DNA from: Prorocentrum cordatum
Lineage: Eukaryota; Sar; Dinophyceae; Prorocentrales; Prorocentraceae
Reading direction: 5' to 3'
NCBI GenBank assembly: GCA_963575745.1
Contig: CAUYUJ010000660.1
Coordinates: 46,980-110,979, forward strand
Length of the DNA stretch: 64,000 nt
Made by a program: the position numbers and the translations under genes. Below are positions 1-10,418 of this stretch, piece by piece (position 1 is the first letter of the stretch; each line of letters begins with the position of its first letter). A model generated the notes under the pieces. It was not told the DNA's origin, ran no database searches, and worked only from the letters and a program-made list of their open reading frames with translations.

Positions 1-133
1 CGAGTTCGATGATCCACTAAACATGTTTTGGCGCCAACGTGTGCGTGCGCATCGGCACCCATCAATACGACGCAGGCGGTCGAATGGGGGCCGACACCAG
101 CTGCGTGCTACCAGTGTAGCTGACCCGAGAAAT

Positions 134-245
134 ATGCACACACACAGACACACACAGAGACACACACACACACACCGACACACAAACAAACACACAGCAA
201 TACACAAACACACACACAAACACACACAAACATACACACACGCAC
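134..245. repeat. CA-rich microsatellite
   Basis: Imperfect run of CACACA units with interspersed AGACAC and AAACAC variants. It opens all frames, so the Thr/His-rich and Val/Cys-rich translations across it carry no information. Confidence 0.95.
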
Positions 246-304
246 GTCGAGCTAACACACATCCTGATGATCATCAAGAGCGTTCGGCGACGGCCACCCA
301 CATG

Positions 305-468
305 CAGCTGGACCGCATGGGGTGGGTGGGGGGACCGCGTCGCCGATGCATTGCCGATGCATCGGCGACGTCGGGATGGAGAAGACAAGGCTCGAGATAG
401 TATCGCATTGCTGATGTATCGGCGATGCGGCGTGATCCTCCTCCAGCCCGTGTTTGTTCCAGCCCAAT
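305..468. mobile_element. G-family inverted-repeat element, decayed copy G1
   Basis: Contains the family core of alternating CGCCGATGCAT and ATGCATCGGCGA words also found at 41936-42150 and 57331-57548. The ends (GGGGTGGGTGGGGGGACCGC on the left, GTGATCCTCCTCC on the right) are diverged from the clean terminal repeats of the 41.9 kb copy. Probably an old copy; no coding capacity. Confidence 0.55.
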
Positions 469-1129
469 GCTCAGGCGGCGTGGAGTGTCACTGACGACTT
501 CCGAAGCGACGTACGTGCGCGTGACAAGCCACGACGCTTCCACAGCGACGCTCAACACGTCTTGCAGAAGCGCCACGTCGCAAGAAGAAGAACCAGCATT
601 CCCGACGCTATTATTGCGTGGGGCTCGTCCTGCCGAATCGCGATGTGTGGGCACCTGGTGCCCGAAACAGCACGTGAAGACCGCTAGCCTCTTTTTTTTC
701 CTGTTCGGTCAGGCTGGAATTGGTGCACCACCCCCGGCGCTACCCTGAGAATTCAACAGGCCGATGCGCCATAACCTACTACAAATGCAGAGAATACCGG
801 AGCTGAAACCCGTTCTCAAAGGGGTCTGTTGACCCGGGTCAGTCCAGACCTGGGCCAGTCAATCTCGGAAGGATCCTGCGAAGTCCTGCAACATCCTCCA
901 CGCTCGCCTTGGTCAGTGAACCCTCGGCCCTGCATAATCCTGCAAGATCTGGCGCTTTGACTGGCCCCCGTCGGAACATCTCTGTCCATTAGGATCGACT
1001 ATCCCATGCTCAGCTGCTGTTCACGTGGAACCCTTCTCCACTTCGGTCTTTAAAATCCTCACCTGCATATTTGCAACTACCACCAAGATCTGCACTAGGA
1101 GCTGCTTCACCCAAGCTTGCCGTCGGAGC
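469..1129. other. No gene recognised; GACCCGGGTC-rich segment
   Basis: Mostly unique sequence. At about 815-1000 there are repeated TGACCCGGGTC and ATCCTGCRAGATC words, the same vocabulary as 42225-42460, so this is probably a decayed member of that dispersed family. No ORF with protein-like character. Confidence 0.4.
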
Positions 1130-1400
1130 TAGGCCAGAAGGACACCCCTCAAAAACATGAGACCCCCCGCCGGCCAAAGCACCTTTTACGTCGTGGTGCG
1201 GCAGAGGCAACCCGCTCGCGCGTTGGGGCGAGACCCGGACACGGAGTCGAGAATCAGCCCGCATGCAGGAGGAGGGAAGGAGACAAGAGCCAGCCACAAC
1301 ACACGGAGCGCCCAAGAATACCCTCCCCGGGATGCACGAGAACTTCCAGCACGCACGAACAACATTTGGACACCCTCCCCGAACCGACCTCGACCTGAGA
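1130..1400 (-). repeat. Dispersed repeat AA, copy 1
   Basis: The reverse complement matches 41427-41595. Shared words in order are CGAGGTCGGTTCGGGGAGGG, TCTTGTGCATCC-like, GGGAGGGTA, then GGTCTCATGTT and TTCT. This copy carries about 100 extra bases in the middle relative to the other. No coding capacity recognised. Confidence 0.65.
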
Positions 1401-2277
1401 CCCCGGCCCGACTGGACGCCAAACCAGTCCCTTGGGCCCCGACGCTCTACACCCTGCGAAATGCTTAAGAAATCATGGGTTAAGAAATTCATGGTCTCAG
1501 AAATTGAATCAAACACAGAACTTCTATCAACACATCTTGGGATTTACATTGAAAAATTAAGAATAATCGAGACTTTGGACGAAAACTTAGGTTTTCTTAA
1601 ACATCGCCTAAGGTGTACCCCGCCTCCTGCGCTGGCGTGGCCGCCGCGGGCCACCGGGGGACGGGGGCCGGCCCGCGGGCGCGGAGGTCGTGAGAGGCAT
1701 GGTCCGCGGCTCTCCAAGGAAGCGGAGGGGGGGGCCGAGGAGGGGGCGGCTCGGCGCTTGACCTGACAAGGACCAGCCGCAAGCGTACTGGCCAGAGGTT
1801 TGGAAAATCAGTGGGCCAACTCGACACGCAGTCTCGCGACGCGGGCAGGGTCGTCGTCGTCCGGCCCGCACAAGGGGTGTCGGGGATGGGGGGGAGGGGT
1901 TTAGAAGGAGGCTGCTGCTCAGAAGGCGCCGGTCTTGCATCTGAAGACAAGGCTCGTGCATTCTAAGAAGCAGGGGTGCTTCTCCGAAGCCGTCCCACCT
2001 CCCCTCACCCCCTCTGCGCGTGGCTAAGAGCGGGGGAGGCCAACGTGGATGCGCACACGGGGCAGATCCAATCGGCAGCAGCGACAGTGGCAGCTACGGA
2101 CAAGATCAGTCCCTCCGAACGACACGGACCTGCGGGTTGTATGGAAGCAGCAGATTTGGCAACTCTGTGTCGTGGCCTGCCTGGGAAGACCCGCGGGCCT
2201 TCGCAGGCGGCCAAGTACCCGGTCCGCGGCACGAGAACTCAACTCCACCATCTGTAGTGCAAATTGAACCAGATATG
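1401..2277. other. No gene recognised
   Basis: About 880 bp. A short A/T-richer patch at 1460-1610 stands out from GC-rich surroundings. At 1899-1991 there is a hairpin-prone stretch of AGAAGG and CTTCT words resembling segments at 42848-42935 and 55458-55556. No supported ORF. Confidence 0.4.
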
Positions 2278-2395
2278 GCGCTTGCTGGCGCTTGCATTCC
2301 CAACGCTGGCGCTTGCGCTGCGTTCCAGCTGGCACTTGCGCTTGCTTGAACTCGTTCAGTCCAGCTGGCGCTTGCATTCCCAACGCTGCTGTGTC
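2278..2395. repeat. GCTGGCGCTTGCATTCCCAA repeat
   Basis: Imperfect direct repeats built on GCTGGCGCTTGCATTCCCAA occur at about 2284, 2308 and 2360, with GCTTGC sub-motifs between them. A longer GCTTGC-rich tract is at 49500-49660. Confidence 0.75.
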
Positions 2396-2685
2396 CTGGT
2401 TCCTTTTCGCGCTGTGCCCAATCTTGGTCACTGGACGCCGTCCTCGGGGGCCAAACCATCGCGCGGGGTCCCTGTGGAACGAAGGCTTCCCCTTTCCCCC
2501 TTTGCCACGGCATTCGCCACAGGCCGAGGCACCATCCGTCGTTCGAGCTCGGCCAATTCTTGCACATTCAACGGACCACGAGGGACGGGCGCAAGCGACT
2601 TCGTGGCGGTCCAGTAGAGGGGGTGCTTCATCCTCCGAATTCGATGCGTTTGGCCCTTAATCCTCACGCTCGCTGGGGCGACGAC

Positions 2686-2730
2686 CGCCTCCTCCTCCTC
2701 CTCCTCCTCCTCCTCCTCCTCCTCCTCTAG
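2686..2730. repeat. (TCC)n polypyrimidine tract
   Basis: About 14 uninterrupted TCC triplets. The first of many GGA/TCC tracts in the window, here with pyrimidines on the plus strand. Confidence 0.95.
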
Positions 2731-5489
2731 CACGAGGGCACGGTCCTGGGCCTCCACGCGGTCCTCCTGCAACTCGTCGATGCCTGAGGCGTTGCCGTTT
2801 GGCCCCGCTGCTCCAGCCGCCGTGGAGACAGGCGCTGGACCAACAACGCGTACATTCTTAGACGACTCATCTGCGAGCAGAACTTCTGACTTGGCTGCCC
2901 GCCTGCAAGACTTCTGAGGCAGGGCTTTGGAGCCCTTGAACTCCGCGCATCAGAGCCCCGCCGCAGCACGCGCGTCAGCTGACTGATTCCCCTTGCGCCC
3001 CCACCGCGTCGAGCGCCCGGCGTCGATGTCGAACGCCGTGGCACGAACCAAAACCTGATTCGCTCGGACGTCGGGCCGCGAGTCAGGACAATTAGGGTGG
3101 ACGGGCAATCGAAACAGAGCTCGATTGGCACCGATCCGGACAACGCGAACATGCGAACTGCAATGTCCTCGCGGTTCTTCGGAGTCTGGCGAAAACCGAA
3201 CCTGAGTGGCCCTGGCCGACGGCGCACAGCGCAGTCAATCGAAACTGGTCTACTTGGAGCAGGGCCTATGCCGCTCGAGAAACGCATGGCCACCCCTCGC
3301 TCTGGGCGCTCGCCAGCTGGAGACGTCGTCTCGCATTCGCGCCAGGCAAGCCACGCGCTTGCGCCGCCAGCGCCGCGGGGCCCTTCGCAAGCCGAGCGCA
3401 GCTGACGCGCACAAGAGCCACTGCGCATTACGCAACAAAGATCTCCAGGCTCGTTCGCGCCGCTGCCCCTCGTGCGACCCCAGAGCAGCGGGGGAGGGGG
3501 TGGCGCGGAAAACAGGATGCGCGAAATATTGCCGAAGAGGCCCTGGCCCTCCAAGCCGCCCCGATTGGACCATGGCCAGACGATCCGAGGCTCGCGCGGC
3601 CCCTTCCTGCGCGACGCCCCTGAATTCAGGATGAACCAGCCGACCGAGATCCCACGCAAATCCACACTCATCTTGGACGATCGATCAATTCCAGCCGATC
3701 CGAGCATCCGAAAGAAAAAAACACTTCCGCGGGCGACAGGGCCGCCCTCTAAGAGTGGCGTACCCTGGCCAACTCTGATCGCCGCGCCCATCGCGGCCCC
3801 GAAGAACAAACCGCGTGGGCGGACGTCCACGGCCGGCCAGTTAACTGCGCGGCCTCTGTAGGCCGCGACAGGGCCAGGCCGAACGCCCAGTCTATACGAG
3901 CGCGGCCGCAAACCCAGCGAGGGGGCCCGCGGGGGCTTGCCGAGGCCGCGGGCCGCCGAGGGCCCTGCACCGCGCGTGGCCGACGGCAACGCGCCTTTCA
4001 CGCTGCAGCCCAACATCCTATTGCCGAGGCACCCGCGCGCCAAATCGGCGTTGCAGCCGCTCCAACATCTCCCGAATATGAACGCGACGCGCCCTGGATT
4101 TGGCAACTACAAACGCGCCTCGCGCATGCCCGACGCGCCTCCGCTTCCCTAGGAGAAGCATCGGCACGACAATCTCTCGCTGAATCTACTCTCTGGGACT
4201 CGTGCAGCCTCCGCGTCGATTGGATCAGCTTGCCAGCAGCGCTGGCGCATAGCAACTTAACTGGGACATCACGCGGGAAATTCGACTCCTGCCGCCAGCG
4301 CCGCCCCCGCCTGCAACTGCTGACCACGAGCGCAATATCCTGCAATGTGCTCCAGACGCGCAGCCGCGGCGCACCTTCCCGCGCTCGCATCGAGTGCCGA
4401 CTGAGGAGTCAATTAGCCATGCGCGCGGCGCTCCTGCGCCATGCAACGACTGCGCCGCTCGCTCGCGCAAGCTCCGACGCGGCGCCGTCGCGCGTCAAGG
4501 GGCGCGGGCGGGCGCGCATCGCTCGCGAAGAACTGGCAGCGCGGTCAGGGATCTCGATGCGAGGCAACGTCTCGCACAAGCTTTCGCGCGCCATCCCCCA
4601 GCAACGTGCTCTTGAAACATGATGACGCAGAGCAGCGCTAAGCTGCCAAGAACCAACTCCCCTGCGGATGCTTCGTGGGATTTGGCGAGCGCGCCTGGCC
4701 CACTCACGCGGCGCCGCTGTCGACCCCGCAGGAGGCCGTCGAACGCAAGACTGAAACCGCGGGCGCGCGAGGGCGCCGAGGGGGCAAGCGGGGCGCGCGC
4801 CGCCATCTGACCCGTACTTTTCGCCACGAATAAAAGAAAGGCCCGAAGCAACTGCTCGAACCGGCGACGAATGCCCGCGGGGCGGCGCGCGTCCGGGTCG
4901 CTGAAGTCCAACGGCCGTCCTGGGCGAAATGGAACGAATCCCGCGCCGGCCCGCGCGACTCGGGATGTCTCGCTGCGTCCTCCGGGGGCTCAGCCGCGAT
5001 GAATGGCGTGGGCGCGCTTGAGGGGCCTTCCGGGCGGGCGGGCGGGCGCGGCGCCCCGCGGCCTTCGGGGCCTCGCAGAGAGGCCCGACGATCAGCGGCC
5101 CCCCGGGCGCCCCGCCAACTCGCAGGCACCCCGGCGTCGGAATTTGGACTGGCCGAAAATCGACGCGAGAGTGCGCGCGCTGCCCCCCCCGGCCGATTCC
5201 GCGCTGCCCCCTGGCTGCGCGGCGCCAAGCATCGCGGTGAATCGCGCGCGCAGCCGATCGAATGAGAACGGCCGTCGGCCCGCCGCTCCCGAGGCAGACC
5301 CTCGGCCGTTCGCCGAGACGGTATGAGACGTCGCCCGCGCCGCCGTGAAAACCGAAAGCCCGTCGCCCTGATCTCGACCCCGCAGAATGCCCGGAAGGCC
5401 TCGGCCCTCGGGCACCGCGAGAGCGCGCGGCGGCCTCCTGCGGCGCAAGCCGTCGATCGCCTCTTCGCTTCCGACTGGCCTCGGAAGCC
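2731..5489. other. GC-rich region, coding-like in fragments, no gene resolved
   Basis: Long ORFs exist on both strands (the longest, on the minus strand, has 459 codons), but all frames are open because the sequence is GC-rich, and no known domain is visible. On the plus strand, short stretches resemble coiled-coil protein (for example QRSQSKLVYLEQGL near 3230 and REELAARSGISMRGNVSHKL near 4530), in different frames and interrupted by stops. This could be a decayed coiled-coil gene or chance. I cannot define exons. Confidence 0.25.
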
Positions 5490-5905
5490 CCGAGATGGAT
5501 CCAAGGCAGGCGCCGAGAGAGCCCCGAGAACGCCCGGGGCCGCCCCGAGAGCGCCCCAAGAGGGCGCCGACGCCGCGCGTTTGAGCCTCCCAGGTGTGTG
5601 TGTGTGTGGGGGGGGGGCTGACTTGAAGACCCCCCTCCCGCCCAGCTACGGGGGCCACGGCGGCCCCGAGAAACCTCGTGGGCCCTCCCAAGCGGCCCGC
5701 AGAGGGCCCCGAGATGGTCTTATAGAACCCCGATGGGGGCCAGAGGAGAGCCCCAAGAGGACCCCGAGACAGTCCCGAGATGGCTCCAAGAGACCCCCGA
5801 GAAGCTCTCAACAACGCCTCCACTCGCCCGTCGGGCAGTTTTCCAAGAGCGCCTCGGGAGAACCCGAGATGGCGGCCTCCAAGATGGCTCAAGGTAGCTC
5901 AAGAT
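5490..5905. repeat. E-family degenerate minisatellite, CCAAGA orientation
   Basis: Degenerate repetition of words such as CCCCGAGA, GCCCCAAGAGG, GAGATGGCTCCAAGA, similar to 16601-16940 and, in reverse complement, to 19481-20165. A TGTG run followed by nine Gs lies at 5594-5618. Confidence 0.6.
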
Positions 5906-8130
5906 GGGCCACGATACCCCCCCGCGTGATCGTTCAAAATCGCCTGGGCATCGGATGTGGGCGGGGCTGGCGGGGGCGCCCCAAGCGTCGAACATTTCAA
6001 GCGAGCGGGGCCGCTGGTGCACCAGGGGGCGACCCCAGGAACCCCGCGGCATTTCGCCGTTGGGACGAGGCACTCCGACGCGGCGACGCAGTCCAGGAAC
6101 CGCCCCCTTCGCGCTCCCGCATCCGATGCCGCCCGGCTGCCCAGCGTTTCCTGGCGTCTTAACTGACTCGCCCGCTGTGCGAAACCACCGGGGCGCTGGG
6201 GCGGGGAGGGAGGGGCTTGCGCCAGGGCGGCCACTTGGTGGCCTCGAAGTCCGCGGTCACCAGGTCCAGCTGCGAGAAATCGAAGACGCCCTGGGCGTTC
6301 CCAAGCAAAGGCTGACCCGGAAGAAAAGAGGCCCCCAGGAACCTCCGAGGAGCGCGCGTTGATCTCCACGCGCTCGGGAAGTTCGCGGACGCGACGCAGC
6401 GGCCCCGCGGGGGCCCCGCGCTGACCTCGCGCGCCGCGATCCCCCTGCAACCGGCGAGCCCGCCCGGGCAGACAACCGTCGATGCCTCATCATCGCTGCG
6501 CATCAGGCCACCGAGGGGCAGTTGGCCTCGCGGCGAAATGGGCCCGCTGGGCCGGGGCCCGGGGGAGCACCTCGCGTCCGCGCTCTGACCCTGCTTCCCA
6601 TCGATGTCTGGCAAATGGCGGCGAGGCGGCGCCGAGGCTAAGAGGGGTGCCCTGGGTCCGCGTTCTGTTCTATCTTCCAAGTCGCGTTCTGACAGCGACA
6701 TCCAACTGGCGGTGGCGCGGTGGGCCCGCGGCTCGAGGAGCAACTCGGGCTCCCGCCGCGACCGGCTGGAGAGGGGCCGCGCTGCGAGCGGAGCCCTCGT
6801 GCGGCGCCCGCGGCGCGCCGACGCGCCCCCTGCTCAACCTTGAACCCCGCGGTCGGTTGAGGCACTTCGCCGGCGTTAAACCTCGCGGATGTCCCGCCAT
6901 TTCCCCTGGAAGTCTTCGAGCGAACTGCGGCGGGCGAGCGGCGACTTGCATCGTCGCCTTGGACCTCGGCGCCGAGCCCGCGAACTCGCGGGTCGCATTC
7001 GCCAGCGGCTGCGCGCGAACTGGCGGCGCCAGCTCCGCCGCCGGCGGCCGCGGCTGTCCTGCGGGCCTCGCCCGCAGCGGCATCGGGCTCGGCCAAGTGG
7101 GCGCGGTTCTGCTGCTCTTGCCGCGGGGCCCACTGCAGAACTGCGCCGGCGCGAGCTGCGCTGTCCTGACAGACAACGAGGCAAACAACACTTCCTCCTC
7201 CAACTGCAAGATTTGCTCCGCCCGCGGGATCTGGCGCCGGAAACGCAGCCGCGCGGTCATCCATCGCAGGCTGGTCTGTCGCTTGCGCCTGCGCCTGCCT
7301 GTCGCGGTCTTCGTGCAGCTTGGCCAGCTGACCCCTGGCCCCTCCTTCACTTGATCTTCCTGGCGGACTCTGCCACGGCGGATTCGGCCTCCGCCGAGTC
7401 CTGGGTCGCCCTTCGACAGGCCGGCGTGGGGGGGCAGCGTGTGCCTCTGCTGCCCTCGAAATGCTTGCGACGTCGCCTCGACCCCGTTTCGCGTCTCTTT
7501 GAACTCACCTTCCCTGGACAGGCTGCTGCGGGACCGTTCGAGCTCGGAATCGTGTGCAGCGATTTGGGTCCGCTTGCCTCCGTGGGAAGTTTGGTCTGTC
7601 GCTTCGGCGAGCCCTGGCGCTCCTGCTGTCTTGCCGCTGGCCCGCGGTAGGGGCTTGGACTACTCGTTTGCTGTGGCCGTCGCGCTCGACACGCGGAGGG
7701 AGTTGGCCACGGCGCCGAACATGTTCGACGGCAGCGCGAGCTCGGTGGACTCATCGCCCGCGCCGCTTGCTGCTACCCTGCCGACGCTCTCCTCGCCGCT
7801 GCCGCCGACGCCCGCGATGCGCCCGCGCGCCCCGATTGCATTGGTCCTGGTCGCGTGCGGTGAAGTCCCGCCAAGCAAGCGCTGCGCTTGACGCGAAACG
7901 CTGAATGTCGCTTTCGAACGCGCGCCCCGCATGACCATTCACTCTTCCTCGGCCCTGGCAGAACATCGGGATCGCTGCGCTCCGCGCGCTGGCGCTCGAG
8001 AGACATGGGGGCGGCGCCGCGGAGTCGCGAGTGCAGACTGCCCCGCACTCCGTTGCGCGAGAAATCGAGAAAACTTCAGGGGTCAGACGCGGAACAGCGG
8101 CATCCGTCCCCCGCTAACGCAAAGAAGTAG
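5906..8130. other. GC-rich region, no gene resolved
   Basis: Overlapping ORFs of 150-290 codons exist in several frames on both strands. None shows a recognisable domain. On the minus strand between about 7300 and 6890, fragments such as GQLAKLHEDRDRQAQAQATD and RQIPRAEQILQLEEEVLF look like coiled-coil protein but lie in different frames. A frameshifted pseudogene is possible; the sequence alone does not support a gene call. Confidence 0.25.
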
Positions 8131-8164
8131 CGTATGGAGCTCAAACGATTACGGACGGGCAAAA

Positions 8165-8512
8165 AGGAGGCGGGGGGGGGGGGCGGAAAAGGGGAAAGAG
8201 TTAGGGGGGGAGGTAGGGAGAGGAAAAAGGAAAAGGCAACAAAGGACCCAGCAAAAGAGAGGGGGTGGCCGGCCGGGGAGAGAAGAGGAGGAGGAGGAGG
8301 AGGAGGAGGGGGAGGAGGAGGGGGAGGATGGGGGAAGAGGAGGAGGAGGAGAGGAGAGGCAGGAGGAGGAGGAGGAGGAGGAGGAGGAGGAGGGGAGAAG
8401 AGGGAGGAGAGGAGGATGAGGAGGAGGAGGAGGAAGGAGGAGGAGGAGGAGGAGGAGGATGGAGGAGGTAGGAGGAGGAGGGGGAGGGGGAGGAGGGGGA
8501 GGGGAGGATAAA
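8165..8512. repeat. (GGA)n polypurine tract
   Basis: Nearly uninterrupted purine strand dominated by GGA and GAGG, with an early run of ten Gs. Mirror-symmetric polypurine DNA of this kind can form intramolecular triplexes (known property of such sequences). Apparent Glu/Arg/Gly-rich ORFs here are artefacts. Confidence 0.9.
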
Positions 8513-8520
8513 CGACGACG

Positions 8521-9057
8521 GTGCGCTCGCGTCATATATGACATCCTACCCCTCCCTCCCATCCCTTACCATGGCGTAGATCCCCTCTCTACTCGCACAG
8601 TCGGATGTCGAGCAGGGCAATGATCCCGAAAGGGTACGCGATGCATTGTAGAGCACGGCGTGGCATGGCGTAGAAGAGCACCGCAAAGCGTAGCATCAAC
8701 CTAGCATTGCATTGCATGCCGTGGCATGGCACGGGTAAATCATGCCAGCGCTGCAGCGGAAACGCGAATCGGAACGAGCGGAAGCGCGGAAATGATGCCA
8801 GCGCTGCAGCGGGAACACGATGCGGAACGAGCGGAAGCACGGAAATAAGGCCAGCGCTGCAGCGGGAGCACAATTCGGAACGAACGGGGCCCGAAAATGA
8901 GGCCGGCGCCTCAGCGAGAGCAGCATTTTGGAAACAAATGCAAGCGAAAACCCAACTCCGGGGAATCCTGTGTAAAGAAACAATACGCGGGGGGGGGCTT
9001 AATACATTCAAGCCGTCATCAGGGGAAGAGGGAAAGTAGTATTCATATTGAATAGTT
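8521..9057. repeat. GGA-flanked dispersed segment, copy 1
   Basis: About 540 bp nearly identical to 9142-9676 and recognisable in 51890-52736. It starts GTGCGCTCGCGTCATATATG and ends at AGTATTCATATTGAATAG beside a GGA tract. Inside are about four tandem units of roughly 54 bp built on GCCAGCGCTGCAGCGG followed by CGGAACGAGCGGAAGC. No plausible protein is encoded. Confidence 0.9.
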
Positions 9058-9131
9058 GTGGAGGAGGAGGAGGAGGAGAAGGAGGAGGAGGAGGAGGAGG
9101 AGGAGGAGGGGGAGGAGGGGGAGGGGAGGAT
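9058..9131. repeat. (GGA)n tract between segment copies
   Basis: Polypurine tract separating two near-identical 0.54 kb copies, so the repeating unit of about 621 bp is segment plus GGA tract. Confidence 0.9.
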
Positions 9132-9141
9132 AACGAGCTAG

Positions 9142-9676
9142 GTGCGCTCGCGTCATATATGACATCCTACCCCTCCCTCCCATCCCTTACCATGGCGTAG
9201 ATCCCCTCTCTACTCGCACAGTCGGATGTCGAGCAGGGCAATGATCCCGAAAGGGTACGCGATGCATTGTAGAGCACGGCGTGGCATGGCGTAGAAGAGC
9301 ACCGCAAAGCGTAGCATCAACCTAGCATTGCATTGCATGCCGTGGCATGGCACGGGTAAATCATGCCAGCGCTGCAGCGGAAGCGCGAATCGGAACGAGC
9401 GGAAGCGCGGAAATGATGCCAGCGCTGCAGCGGGAGCACGATGCGGAACGAGCGGAAGCACGGAAATAAGGCCAGCGCTGCAGCGGGAGCACAATTCGGA
9501 ACGAACGGGGCCCGAAAATGAGGCCGGCGCCTCAGCGAGAGCAGCATTTTGGAAACAAATGCAAGCGAAAACCCAACTCCGGGGAATCCTGTGTAAAAAA
9601 CAATACGCGGGGGGGGGGGGCTTAATACATTCAAGCCGTCATCAGGGGAAGAGGGAAAGTAGTATTCATAGTGAAT
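9142..9676. repeat. GGA-flanked dispersed segment, copy 2
   Basis: Offset from copy 1 by 621 bp with few differences (small changes in G-run length and single substitutions), so the duplication is recent. Again bounded by GGA tracts on both sides. Confidence 0.9.
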
Positions 9677-9880
9677 GGTTGAGGAGGAGGAGGAGGAGGA
9701 GGAGGGAGGAGGAGGACGGGGAGGAAGGGCAGGAGGAGGAAGGGCAGGAGGAGGACGAGGAGGAGGAGGAGGAGGAGGAGGAGGAGGACGGGGAGGGGGA
9801 GGAGGAGGAGGAGGAGGAGGAGGAGGAGGAGGAGGAGGAGGAGGAGGAGGAAGAGGAGGAGGAGGAAAGGGATGGGGAGC
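9677..9880. repeat. (GGA)n polypurine tract
   Basis: Long GGA/GGC-interrupted purine tract immediately after copy 2. Ends where unique sequence begins near 9880. Confidence 0.9.
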
Positions 9881-10418
9881 AGAAGCTTTTTGCGTGGTTT
9901 CCGATGTAGAAAGGAACGCACTTGCTCGCGCGACCGCTGAGTCCGAACCAGAGAAAGAGGAGGATTGGAGGCGAGCGCGCGGGGCCCTCCTTGCCCATGA
10001 ACCGCGCAGCGCGAAGAATGAAGGCAAGAGGGCTGGCACGGACACCGCACTAACAGTTCCGACGTGCAGCAACTGTGCACCGAGCAGGAGCGCGCCCCTG
10101 AACGCCAGCACGAAGGCCCATGCGAGAAGGCACAAGGAATGAGCACCTCATCGAAGCCCACGGTCCGCGCGGAATTCGCCGACAAGGCAAGGGGCGGGAG
10201 TAGAGATCGGTCCGACGGAGAATTATGCGTCCTCTTGTTGCGGCCAAACCGCACCGGCGTGGAAGGTGGCCGCACGCCGCGCCGAATTACTCAAGTGACC
10301 TCAGCGCGTGAGCGTACACCGCCGACAAAATGAGACACTGCATGCGTCCTTCGTCCCGCAGTCTCTCCCGGGCATCCTCGCAACGTTCTCTATCGGGACA
10401 GCTCCAGGGCGCCATCTT
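9881..10418. other. No gene recognised
   Basis: Unique sequence of mixed composition with short ORFs only. Nothing further identified. Confidence 0.4.

Noticed and set aside
2727-4106. 459-codon minus-strand ORF
   Set aside because: GC-rich sequence with few stops. No domain, Arg/Gly/Ser/Pro-rich, and plus-strand frames are equally open.
5876-5905. TGGCTCAAGGTAGC, resembling a spliced-leader exon followed by a GT donor
   Set aside because: Only about 9 leader bases match (TGGCTCAAG); upstream bases do not fit, and the E-family vocabulary here (GAGATGGCTCCAAGA) explains it.
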